This document shows, piece by piece, positions 1-5,366 of a stretch of DNA of 6,968 bases; the stretch's first letter is position 1; each line of letters begins with the position of its first letter. The notes under the pieces are model-generated. The model was given only the letters and a program-made list of their open reading frames with translations, made no database searches and was not told where the DNA came from. A program made the position numbers and the translations under genes. The stretch is taken from the NCBI GenBank assembly GCA_934591815.1, contig CAKTPV010000043.1:1-6968 (forward strand), written 5' to 3'. This DNA is from an uncultured Oscillospiraceae bacterium. GTDB taxonomy: Bacteria > Bacillota > Clostridia > Oscillospirales > Oscillospiraceae.

Positions 1-273
1 ATGGTGGTCATCGTGCTGCCCATGTCCAGCCACGACCACCAGCTGCTTTGCCCGCCGGAGATCGTGACCCGCGGCTTCGTGTACGTCAAGGAGTCCGAGG
101 AGCTGCTGGAGACGCTGCGCCGCATCGCCACCGATACGGTGGACGGTATGTCCGCCAAGAAGCGCCGGGACGACGGCGACGTGTGCCGCGCCGTCCGCTC
201 CGCTGTGTCCAGCTATCTCTACAAGACCACCAAGCGCAGCCCCATGATCATCCCCATGGTCACCAAGCTGTAA
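1..273 (+). CDS. rnj: Ribonuclease J, C-terminal end (5' part outside window)
   Basis: This is the last 90 codons of a ribonuclease J, the metallo-beta-lactamase/beta-CASP nuclease that acts as a 5'-to-3' exonuclease and endonuclease in RNA maturation and decay in the cytoplasm of Firmicutes. The frame is open from the first base to TAA at 271-273. The segment PEIVTRGFVYVKESEELL (residues 19-36 of the visible part) matches the conserved stretch after the beta-CASP domain of RNase J. It is followed by the small C-terminal domain ending in a basic SYLYKTTKRSPMIIP segment. The metal-binding HxHxDH motif of the catalytic domain would lie upstream, outside the window. The ATG at position 1 is an internal methionine, since the family is normally about 550 residues long. 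A strong terminator follows 44 nt after the stop, so this is the last gene of its transcript. Confidence 0.9.
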   Translation: MVVIVLPMSSHDHQLLCPPEIVTRGFVYVKESEELLETLRRIATDTVDGMSAKKRRDDGDVCRAVRSAVSSYLYKTTKRSPMIIPMVTKL

Positions 274-317
274 AGCAGCCGTTTTCCCTGCATCGCAACG
301 GCTTTACAGGCATACAG

Positions 318-353
318 AAGCCCCCGGCGCCGCACGGCGCCGGGGGCTTTTTT
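318..353 (+). terminator. Intrinsic terminator of the RNase J gene, possibly bidirectional
   Basis: A perfect 12-bp GC-rich stem pairs GCCCCCGGCGCC (320-331) with GGCGCCGGGGGC (336-347) around a GCAC tetraloop. It extends by two A-T pairs and runs into a T tract (348-353, then another T5 at 356-360). It lies between the convergent RNase J and CorA genes. Read on the minus strand the same hairpin follows the CorA stop (377) by about 28 nt. Its U tract on that side is poor (TTCTGT), so termination of the minus transcript here is likely but weaker. Confidence 0.92.
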
Positions 354-376
354 CGTTTTTGCGTGTCCTGTACCGC

Positions 377-1285
377 TCAGAACCACTTTTTCCGCTTGAA
401 GTACCAGATGAGCAGCACCACCACCAGCGCCGACACGATGGCCACGGCTGCATAGCCGTAGCGCCAGCCCAGCAGGAGGATGTTGGAGAAGTTCATGCCG
501 TACCACCCGGCGATCAGGGTCAGGGGCAGGAAGATGGCGGTGACGATGGTCAGCACCTTCATCACCCGGTTCTGGTCGATGTCCACCTGCGCCTGATACT
601 CGCTGCTGATCTGGGTGGCGTATTCGTGGAGCATCCGCGTCTCGCCCCGCAGGTTCTCCACCTTCCGCAGAAAGTGGTTCAGCCGCTTCTTGCTGTGGCC
701 GGAGAGCTGCTCCTCCGCATCCTCCAGCAGGGTGGAGGCGAAGTCGCACAGCTGCGCATAGTAGCGGTTGGTGCGGTTCAGCTCCTTGCGGATCACGCTC
801 ATCCGGTGGAGGAACCGTCCCGTGTCGTTGTCCAGCACCGCCTGCTCCAGATCGGTCAGCCGCGTCTCCAGCTGCTGGATGTAGGGCAGGTCGTCCCGGA
901 TCAGGTACAACAGCAGCGCCACCAGAAAGCTGTCCGGGCCGTCCGGCAGCGGCGCGCCCTGCTCCGTCAGGCGGGCGGCGCAGTCCGCCGCCGCCTTGTC
1001 GTGGTCCACCACCACCAGACCTCCGCCCGCCCATGTGAAGCCCAGACGGTGGGCGGGCTGATTGGAACGCGGCGGCGTGCGCAGGTGTCCGGTGACGCCG
1101 GTGCGGTCGATGTGCAGCCAGCAGAACTGAGACTCATGCGGGTCGGCAGGCGCAGTTGGCACGGACAGTCCGGCGGGCAGCGCCGCACTGTGCGCCTCCT
1201 GCGGCGTAAGGATGGCCAGCACGCCCCGTCCGTCCGCCGGTGGAGCGGACTGGGGCTGTAAGCCGCCGGCAAAGAGATAGTACAT
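377..1285 (-). CDS. corA: CorA-family divalent cation (Mg2+) transporter
   Basis: The 302-residue product is a CorA/Mrs2-type channel-like transporter that moves Mg2+ (or Co2+, Ni2+, or Zn2+ in some members) across the cytoplasmic membrane as a homopentamer. The family hallmark YGMNF is present at residues 262-266, at the end of the first of two C-terminal membrane helices (about 243-261 and 277-295). A basic KRKKWF tail follows. Residues 130-240 form the long helical stalk, rich in charged heptads. The N-terminal part (1-125) is a divergent, Pro/Ala-rich version of the cytoplasmic domain. The length is close to the family norm of about 300-320. After GMN the usual MPEL-type acidic loop is absent: the sequence reads SNILLLGWRYGY. 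The ATG at 1285 has AAGGAG 11 nt upstream (1297-1302). The gene is the last in the minus-strand cluster and follows a 29-codon reading frame whose stop is 7 nt before its start. The exact metal is not readable from sequence. Confidence 0.88.
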   Translation of the reverse strand: MYYLFAGGLQPQSAPPADGRGVLAILTPQEAHSAALPAGLSVPTAPADPHESQFCWLHIDRTGVTGHLRTPPRSNQPAHRLGFTWAGGGLVVVDHDKAAADCAARLTEQGAPLPDGPDSFLVALLLYLIRDDLPYIQQLETRLTDLEQAVLDNDTGRFLHRMSVIRKELNRTNRYYAQLCDFASTLLEDAEEQLSGHSKKRLNHFLRKVENLRGETRMLHEYATQISSEYQAQVDIDQNRVMKVLTIVTAIFLPLTLIAGWYGMNFSNILLLGWRYGYAAVAIVSALVVVLLIWYFKRKKWF

Positions 1286-1292
1286 GGGAATC

Positions 1293-1382
1293 TCAGCTCC
1301 TTTTCAGGTTCAGGCTTGCGGAACAGCGAGGCGTGCGCCCTCGCGTCCCGCGGGGCAGCAGCGCGATGATTTTGCGGCGCAT
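1293..1382 (-). CDS. Putative 29-residue basic leader peptide upstream of corA
   Basis: This is a short reading frame between the zinc-ribbon gene and corA. The ATG at 1382 is preceded by GGAGGA (1388-1393) with 5 nt spacing, one of the better ribosome binding sites in the window. The product starts MRRKIIALLPRGTRGR and ends NLKRS. It has about eight Arg/Lys residues, no acidic residues, no membrane segment and a single Cys. Its TGA stop (1293-1295) lies 7 nt before the corA ATG, and its last sense codons (AAA AGG AGC) contain the corA Shine-Dalgarno, so the two would be translationally coupled. Leader peptides are known upstream of Mg2+ transporter genes in enterobacteria (mgtL, corL), but this one shows no similarity I recognise. 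It could be a true regulatory leader, a small functional protein, or a chance frame. The ribosome binding site and placement are the only support. Confidence 0.45.
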   Translation of the reverse strand: MRRKIIALLPRGTRGRTPRCSASLNLKRS

Positions 1383-1422
1383 ACGTCTCCTCCGGATAGC
1401 TTTGACGGTTACTTTTTGTGTT

Positions 1423-1785
1423 CTATTCCCCATACCGTCGGCGGTACAGCAGCTGCTTGGCCGCCTTCTTCGCCTCCGGCACGTATCCCTTTCCGTCGAT
1501 GACCTGCTGCAGCTTCTCGTCGGAATACTCCCGGAAGTTATATATGAACCTCTCCACCGGGTCGGTGATGGCCTGCTCCTCCGCCTGCCGCTTTTCAAAT
1601 TCCTCCAGCGGCGGCGGCGCAAACATGGCCACATACCGGCACGTCTCGCAGGTGTAGATCAGCACCTTCATGTGCCGCTCCATGATGGGCAGGCCGGGGT
1701 CATCCACCGTGGTCAGATAGCTGGCGCAGCACGGCGGCATCATCTTCCCGCCGCACAGGGGACACTCCTTCGCAAGAATGGCCAT
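1423..1785 (-). CDS. Hypothetical protein with two CxxC motifs (zinc-ribbon-like)
   Basis: I do not recognise this 120-residue protein as a named family. Its N-terminal half has CPLC (residues 8-11, followed by GGK) and CETC (46-49), an arrangement typical of a small zinc ribbon. An extra CC pair sits at 19-20. Between them is a beta-rich segment (KVLIYTCETCRYVAMF). The C-terminal half (about 59-120) is charged and predicted helical, with no membrane segment, and ends in a basic LLYRRRYGE. The protein is probably cytoplasmic, binding Zn2+ through the four cysteines. The ATG at 1785 has AAAGGAG (1792-1798) with 6 nt spacing. It begins 18 nt after the DUF6440 stop, so it is co-transcribed with that gene and the SPFH gene. 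Its role is unknown. The coding call is supported by the ribosome binding site, packing and a coherent protein sequence. Confidence 0.8.
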   Translation of the reverse strand: MAILAKECPLCGGKMMPPCCASYLTTVDDPGLPIMERHMKVLIYTCETCRYVAMFAPPPLEEFEKRQAEEQAITDPVERFIYNFREYSDEKLQQVIDGKGYVPEAKKAAKQLLYRRRYGE

Positions 1786-1803
1786 TTCCCGCTCCTTTCT
1801 CCG

Positions 1804-1998
1804 TCAGAACTCCGGGACGTTCGGTGTCTTGCGGTACAGCAGGGGCTTGCCCTCGGCGTCCACCAGCACTGTCAGCCCGCCGGAATAACCCGCGGAGTGA
1901 TAGAGATACTGCACGCCGGTCTCGGTGTCCACCCATATCTCATTTCCGGTGAAAACGCCCTGTCCGTACACCTTTTCAAAGCGTTCCTTCTTCGCCAT
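1804..1998 (-). CDS. DUF6440 family protein
   Basis: This is a 64-residue protein of the DUF6440 type, common in Firmicutes and of unknown function. The recognisable core is KRFEKVY-like KERFEKVYGQG at 4-14, then EIWVDTETGVQYLYHSAGYS (20-39), then a GGLTVLVDAEGKPLLY strand-turn-strand segment. It looks like a small all-beta domain with no signal peptide, membrane helix or cysteines. The start chosen is the ATG at 1998, 4 nt after the SPFH stop. A GGAG (2006-2009) inside the last SPFH codons gives 7 nt spacing, so translation is coupled to the SPFH gene. The frame stays open further upstream to 2169, but that part reads as arginine/serine-rich low-complexity sequence antisense in character to nothing conserved, and it overlaps the SPFH coding sequence. 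I reject that extension. Confidence 0.82.
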   Translation of the reverse strand: MAKKERFEKVYGQGVFTGNEIWVDTETGVQYLYHSAGYSGGLTVLVDAEGKPLLYRKTPNVPEF

Positions 1999-2002
1999 AG
2001 GC

Positions 2003-2923
2003 TTACTCCGCGGCGGGCGCGTCGTTCTCCACCAGCATCTTGGCGCTGGCCGCCAGACCCGCCAGGCTCTGGATCTCGCTGGGGATGATGAGCTTCGTGG
2101 CCTTGCCGTCCGCCACCTTCTGCAGCGCCTCCAGCGCCTTGAGCTTGATGACCTGATCGTTGGGCGCATTCTCGTTCAGCAGGCGCATGGAGTCTGCCAT
2201 GGCCTGCTGCACCTTCAGGATGGACTGTGCCTCCGCCTCGGCGGCCATGATGCGGGCCTGCTTGGCGGCGTCCGCCCGCAGCAGGGTGGACTGCTTCTCG
2301 CCCTCGGCGATCAGCACCTTACTGGCCTTCTCGCCCTCGGCCTGCAGGATGGACTCGCGGCGCTCGCGCTCGGCCTTCATCTGCTTTTCCATGGCGTTCT
2401 GGATCTCGCGGGGCGGCAGGATGTTCTTCAGCTCCACGCGGTTGACCTTGATGCCCCACGGGTCGGTGGCCTCGTCCAGAATGGAGCGCATCTTGGCGTT
2501 GATGGTGTCGCGGCTGGTGAGGGACTGGTCCAGCTCCAGCTCGCCGATGATGTTGCGCAGGGTGGTGGCGGTCAGGTTCTCGATGGCGCTCATGGGATAC
2601 TCCACGCCGTAGGTGTACAGCTTGGGGTCGGTGATCTGGAAGTAGATGACCGTGTCGATCTGCATGGTGACGTTATCCTTGGTGATGACCGGCTGGGGAT
2701 CGAAGTCCGCCACCTGCTCCTTGAGGCTGACCTTCTTCACCACCCGCTCGATGAACGGCAGCTTGAAGTGCAGACCCACGCCCCATACGCTGTGGAAAGC
2801 GCCGAGACGCTCCACCACATAGGCCTTGGACTGCTGGACGATGTTGATACAGCTGACGATGACCACCAGAACGAGAATGACCAGAATGACGATGGCGATG
2901 GTGCCGGGGATGGAATACGGCAT
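2003..2923 (-). CDS. SPFH/band 7 (stomatin-like, QmcA/paraslipin type) membrane protein
   Basis: The 306-residue product is an SPFH-domain membrane scaffold protein. One N-terminal membrane helix (about 7-27) is followed by the SPFH domain (about 30-190), with the family sequence QSKAYVVERLGAFHSVWGVGL at 31-51, DPQPVITKDNVTM at 75-87 and LDEATDPWGIKVNRVELKNI at 149-168. A long alanine/glutamate coiled coil (about 175-245, ERERRESILQAEGEKASKVL) drives oligomerisation. A C-terminal LIIPSEIQSLAGL segment is shared with stomatin/QmcA proteins. These proteins form large ring assemblies on the membrane and organise microdomains or regulate proteases. They are classically paired with NfeD proteins, and an NfeD domain is encoded just upstream here. 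The ATG at 2923 has AAGGAGGA (2931-2938) with 7 nt spacing. The length matches the family. The precise client of this protein is not predictable. Confidence 0.93.
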   Translation of the reverse strand: MPYSIPGTIAIVILVILVLVVIVSCINIVQQSKAYVVERLGAFHSVWGVGLHFKLPFIERVVKKVSLKEQVADFDPQPVITKDNVTMQIDTVIYFQITDPKLYTYGVEYPMSAIENLTATTLRNIIGELELDQSLTSRDTINAKMRSILDEATDPWGIKVNRVELKNILPPREIQNAMEKQMKAERERRESILQAEGEKASKVLIAEGEKQSTLLRADAAKQARIMAAEAEAQSILKVQQAMADSMRLLNENAPNDQVIKLKALEALQKVADGKATKLIIPSEIQSLAGLAASAKMLVENDAPAAE

Positions 2924-2941
2924 AGTAGTTTCCTCCTTATA

Positions 2942-3055
2942 CTATTCTTTTTCCTTGTTGTGCTTCTTTCCTTTTCTGTGCTTGCGGATCAGATGGATGA
3001 TGCGTGTGACGGCGAAGGCGAGGACCACCAGAAGTCCCTTGACAAAGTAGGGCAT
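2942..3055 (-). CDS. 37-residue basic single-pass membrane microprotein
   Basis: This is a short gene exactly filling the space between the NfeD and SPFH genes. Its ATG (3055) directly abuts the TAA of the NfeD frame (sequence TAAATG). AAGGAG at 3062-3067 gives 6 nt spacing, and the TAG stop is at 2942-2944, 18 nt before the SPFH start. Residues 1-22 (MPYFVKGLLVVLAFAVTRII) form one hydrophobic helix. Residues 23-37 are almost entirely Lys/Arg/His (IRKHRKGKKHNKEKE), so by the positive-inside rule the tail should be cytoplasmic. I recognise no family. Its position inside an NfeD-SPFH pair suggests an accessory subunit or membrane anchor for that complex, which is inference. Start, stop, ribosome binding site and a sensible membrane topology together make chance unlikely. 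Confidence 0.75.
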   Translation of the reverse strand: MPYFVKGLLVVLAFAVTRIIHLIRKHRKGKKHNKEKE

Positions 3056-3889
3056 TTACGTCTCCTTTTCCGCTTCCACATACAGCTTGACGCCCTCCAT
3101 GCGGACGACACGCACCATGGCGTCAGGCTCAATGCTCTCCCCGCTGCTGCTGCGGGCAGACCACGTCTTTCCGTCTATGTAGACGGCGCCGGTGGGCACA
3201 TCGTTGTCGATGCGCTCCGTGACCCGGGCCAGGCCGCCCAGCACACGATCCGCGTTGGTGGGCTTGATGTCCTTTTTCATCAGCTTGGTCACCAGCGGGC
3301 GGGTGGCGGCCAGCGTGACGATGGACACCACAAAGAACAGGGATATCTGGAGCCAGATGGGGCCGTTGCAGATGGCGACGATGAGGGCCGCCACGCTGCC
3401 CAGCACGAACCAGATGGATGTAAGGCCCGCCGTAGCCGCCTCCACCACACCGAAGATGACGATGGCGGCGATCCAGACAATAGTGGACATATCCGTATTT
3501 CCTCCTTTCAGACACAGGCCGATCAGTCCGCTGAGGGCGCCCACGCCCACCAGCACGCCTGCGGCCAGCCACTTATTTTTGGGGGACAGGTTGGTGAGAA
3601 ATGCGGAGATGGCGGTGTGCAGGCTCTCCCGCGGCAGGGGCTGCTCCGGCACAGCCGGCGCGTCCGATGCTGCGGAGGGCGCGGGGGGCGGCGCTTCCTC
3701 GGCGAACATATCGGCGATGGACACCTGATAGCGGTTGCAGATATAAAGGATCTTCTCGATCTCCGGATATCCACGACCGGACTCCCACTTGCTCACCGCC
3801 TGACGGGAGACCTGCAGCTGCTCGGCAAACTGCTCCTGTGTCAGGCCGCTGCCGCGGCGCACCGATGCAAGCTGTTCTCCAAATGACAT
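3056..3889 (-). CDS. XRE-family helix-turn-helix protein fused to NfeD
   Basis: The 277-residue product joins two units in one frame. Residues 5-60 are an XRE/Cro helix-turn-helix (LTQEQFAEQLQVSRQAVSKW at 16-35), typical of DNA-binding regulators. A Pro/Ala-rich linker (66-86) leads to a membrane helix (about 107-127). From residue 134 onward there is a complete NfeD protein of 144 residues: three further membrane helices (about 137-153, 157-174 and 179-196), then the soluble OB-fold NfeD domain with ADRVLGGLARVTE and VYIDGKTWSARS. Four helices would leave both ends in the cytoplasm. NfeD proteins partner SPFH proteins, and the SPFH gene lies downstream. The ATG at 3889 has GGAGG (3899-3903) with 9 nt spacing. 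The longer open frame to 3928 is rejected for lack of a ribosome binding site. Residue 134 is a Met with its own strong ribosome binding site, so a separate short NfeD is probably also made. The fusion could instead be a lost stop codon between two ancestral genes. Confidence 0.85.
   Translation of the reverse strand: MSFGEQLASVRRGSGLTQEQFAEQLQVSRQAVSKWESGRGYPEIEKILYICNRYQVSIADMFAEEAPPPAPSAASDAPAVPEQPLPRESLHTAISAFLTNLSPKNKWLAAGVLVGVGALSGLIGLCLKGGNTDMSTIVWIAAIVIFGVVEAATAGLTSIWFVLGSVAALIVAICNGPIWLQISLFFVVSIVTLAATRPLVTKLMKKDIKPTNADRVLGGLARVTERIDNDVPTGAVYIDGKTWSARSSSGESIEPDAMVRVVRMEGVKLYVEAEKET
3488..3508 (-). promoter_or_regulatory. Internal ribosome binding site and ATG for a free-standing NfeD
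   Basis: Inside the HTH-NfeD frame, AAAGGAGG (3501-3508) precedes ATG (3490-3488) by 10 nt, in the same reading frame. Initiation here would give a 144-residue NfeD (MSTIVWIAAI at the start), the usual length of short NfeD proteins. The Shine-Dalgarno is decoded as Lys-Gly-Gly in the fusion, just after the HTH protein's membrane helix, which is where an intercistronic junction would be expected. Confidence 0.65.
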
Positions 3890-3918
3890 AGTCTCGTTCC
3901 TCCGTTCCTCTTGCCGAC

Positions 3919-3946
3919 AGTGTAGCACGTTCGCCGGATTTGTCTA
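3919..3946 (-). promoter_or_regulatory. Putative sigma-A promoter of the HTH-NfeD/SPFH operon
   Basis: On the minus strand, TAGACA (3946-3941, five of six matches to TTGACA) is followed by a 16-nt spacer and TACACT (3924-3919). The latter is preceded by TGC, giving an extended -10. The predicted start near 3912 leaves a short leader of about 22 nt holding the GGAGG of the first gene. No other candidate in 3890-4129 is as well placed. Confidence 0.55.
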
Positions 3947-3980
3947 TCACCTTTAAGTTGCGGCGGTCAATTTTTTGAAA

Positions 3981-4025
3981 AAACCCGCGCAACCTGAGGT
4001 TTACATTCCTCATTATAACGGGTTT
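3981..4025. repeat. Nested inverted repeat in the divergent intergenic region
   Basis: The outer arms are AAACCCG (3981-3987) and CGGGTTT (4019-4025). The inner arms are TGAGG (3995-3999) and CCTCA (4008-4012) around an 8-nt loop. The arms are separated by unpaired 7-nt and 6-nt stretches. It lies about 35 nt upstream of the minus-strand -35 and about 40 nt upstream of the plus-strand -35. A perfect TATAAT occurs inside it on the minus strand (4017-4012), without a good -35. On the minus strand the outer arm runs into T6, resembling a weak terminator. It may be an operator or RNA structure, or may be chance in an AT-rich spacer. Confidence 0.35.
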
Positions 4026-4063
4026 CCCCCGAAAATGCCACAGTATTTTTCCGGCGAAGCGGG

Positions 4064-4092
4064 TTGCACAGCGGCGGAAAGTCAGGTATACT
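4064..4092 (+). promoter_or_regulatory. Putative promoter of the THUMP methyltransferase gene
   Basis: TTGCAC (4064-4069), a 17-nt spacer and TATACT (4087-4092, five of six matches to TATAAT) predict a start near 4099, about 31 nt before the ATG at 4130. The -35 is weak but its spacing is optimal. Confidence 0.6.
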
Positions 4093-4129
4093 GATGGGTA
4101 CGAATTTGAACGAGCGAGGTACGCCGACT

Positions 4130-5245
4130 ATGGTAACATATATGATCCCCTGCCTGCTGGGGCTGGAAAAGCTGGTGTCCGATGAGGTGAAGCGCCTTGG
4201 CTTACAGGATGTCCGTGCGGAGAACGGGCGCATCCTGTGCCGGGGCTCCATGGTGGACTGTGCGCGGCTGAACATCAACCTGCGCTGCGGCGCACGGGTG
4301 ATGCTGGTGCTGGGGCAGTTCCCCGCCCTCAGCTTTGAGGAGCTGTTTCAGGGCGTGCGCGCCATCCCCTGGGAGGACTATCTCCCCCGGGACGCGGCGT
4401 TCCCGGTAAAGGGCTACGCCATCTCCTCCCAGCTCCACGCGGTATCCGCCTGCCAGAGCATCATCAAAAAGGCCATGGTGGAGCGGCTGAAGGCTGCCTA
4501 CGGGCTGGAGCAGTTCCCGGAGACGGGCGTGAAGTATCAGGTGCGGTTCTCCATCTTCAAGGACGAGGCTGCCATCTGTCTGGACACCTCCGGCGAGGGG
4601 CTGTACAAGCGGGGCTACCGGGCCGTGGGCGTGGAGGCGCCGCTGCGGGAGACACTGGCGGCGGCGCTGGTGACCCTCAGCCGCTACCGGGGACGCGACC
4701 CGTTCTGTGACCCGTTCTGCGGCAGCGGCACCATTCCCATTGAGGCGGCGCTCATCGCCAAGAACCGTGCGCCGGGTCTGGACCGCCGGTTCGACGCCCA
4801 GCGGTGGGAGTTCCTGCCCGGTCAGGTGTGGATGGACGCGGCGGACGAGGCGCAGGACAAGGAGTTCCACGGGCAGTACGACATCTGGGGCGGCGACATC
4901 GACCCCCGCGCCGTGGACATCGCCCGGGACAACGCCCGGAAAGCCGGCGTGGACGACTGCATCCGCTTTGAGGTGGCGGACGCCGCCAAATTCCACCGGG
5001 ACAGCCAATACGGCCAGCTGGTGACCAATCCCCCCTACGGCGAGCGGCTGCTGGAGCGGCAGGAGGCCGAGGAGCTGTACCGGATGCTGGGCAAGGTGTG
5101 GAAAACCCTGCCGGAGGGCTGGCGGACACTGGTGCTCAGCAGCCACACGGAGTTCGAGCGGGCCTTCGGCCGGCCGGCAGACAAGAAGCGCAAGCTGTAC
5201 AACGGCATGATCAAATGCGACGTTTTCATGTACGGCAACGTGTGA
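4130..5245 (+). CDS. THUMP-domain class I SAM-dependent RNA methyltransferase (RlmL/YpsC-like)
   Basis: The 371-residue product is a cytoplasmic RNA methyltransferase of the UPF0020/RlmL N-terminal type, which uses S-adenosylmethionine to make N2-methylguanosine in rRNA (or tRNA in some relatives). An N-terminal ferredoxin-like and THUMP RNA-binding region covers about residues 1-155 (VKYQVRFSIFKDEAAICLDT at 134-153). The Rossmann catalytic domain follows, with DPFCGSGTIPIEAALIA at 194-210 (the family's SAM-binding signature), the acidic loop GDIDP at 255-259, and the catalytic NPPYGERL at 300-307. Its length matches single-module family members of 370-390 residues rather than the double RlmKL enzyme. 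The ATG at 4130 has GAGG (4116-4119) 10 nt upstream. An in-frame ATG at 4142 lacks a ribosome binding site, and upstream in-frame TTG codons lie in the promoter. The exact RNA target is not determined by sequence. Confidence 0.92.
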   Translation: MVTYMIPCLLGLEKLVSDEVKRLGLQDVRAENGRILCRGSMVDCARLNINLRCGARVMLVLGQFPALSFEELFQGVRAIPWEDYLPRDAAFPVKGYAISSQLHAVSACQSIIKKAMVERLKAAYGLEQFPETGVKYQVRFSIFKDEAAICLDTSGEGLYKRGYRAVGVEAPLRETLAAALVTLSRYRGRDPFCDPFCGSGTIPIEAALIAKNRAPGLDRRFDAQRWEFLPGQVWMDAADEAQDKEFHGQYDIWGGDIDPRAVDIARDNARKAGVDDCIRFEVADAAKFHRDSQYGQLVTNPPYGERLLERQEAEELYRMLGKVWKTLPEGWRTLVLSSHTEFERAFGRPADKKRKLYNGMIKCDVFMYGNV

Positions 5246-5310
5246 GCGGCGGCGATATCCGGCAAAAAGGCCGTTAATTTTCAATTTGTTCACTTTCTTT
5301 TCTGCCGTCA

Positions 5311-5319
5311 TGGTACAAT
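5311..5319 (+). promoter_or_regulatory. Extended -10 promoter of the lipid kinase gene
   Basis: TGGTACAAT (5311-5319) is an extended -10 element with a five-of-six TACAAT. No good -35 lies at 16-18 nt; TTGTTC is 22 nt away. The predicted start near 5326 gives a leader of about 40 nt. A separate promoter fits the 121-nt gap after the methyltransferase. Confidence 0.5.
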
Positions 5320-5366
5320 GCTAATGAATTCTTAAACTTTTGCTTGGCTCGAGGAGGCAACCCAAG

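Noticed and set aside
1..3. ATG at the first base as the start of a 90-residue gene.
   Set aside because: The protein matches the interior and C terminus of ribonuclease J, so this is an internal methionine of a truncated gene.
359..1261. Long open frames on both strands (including 219-1034 minus) overlapping the CorA gene.
   Set aside because: They are out-of-frame shadows. Only the 377-1285 minus frame has a family signature (YGMNF, two membrane helices), and one of the others would cross the terminator.
1404..1439. Inverted repeat GACGGT/ACCGTC downstream of the zinc-ribbon gene as a terminator or operator.
   Set aside because: It is a six-base stem with a 24-nt loop, partly inside the coding sequence, and it has no T tract on the minus strand.
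1383..1450. Separate promoter for corA in the gap after the zinc-ribbon gene.
   Set aside because: The best -10-like TAGAAC has no acceptable -35, so I could not support a promoter. Co-transcription with the upstream genes is equally plausible.
1925..3886. A 653-codon open frame on the plus strand opposite the SPFH and HTH-NfeD genes.
   Set aside because: It is a low-complexity Leu/His/Gly/Asp-rich antisense shadow of GC-rich genes, with no ribosome binding site or recognisable domain, while the minus strand encodes clear families.
5259..5280. Small hairpin (CGGC-AAAAAG-GCCG) followed by TTAATTTT as terminator of the methyltransferase gene.
   Set aside because: The stem is only 4 bp and the T tract is interrupted; too weak to annotate, although some termination here is possible.
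4202..5311. A 369-codon open frame on the minus strand opposite the methyltransferase.
   Set aside because: It is a shadow of a well-conserved THUMP methyltransferase, with no family match or ribosome binding site.
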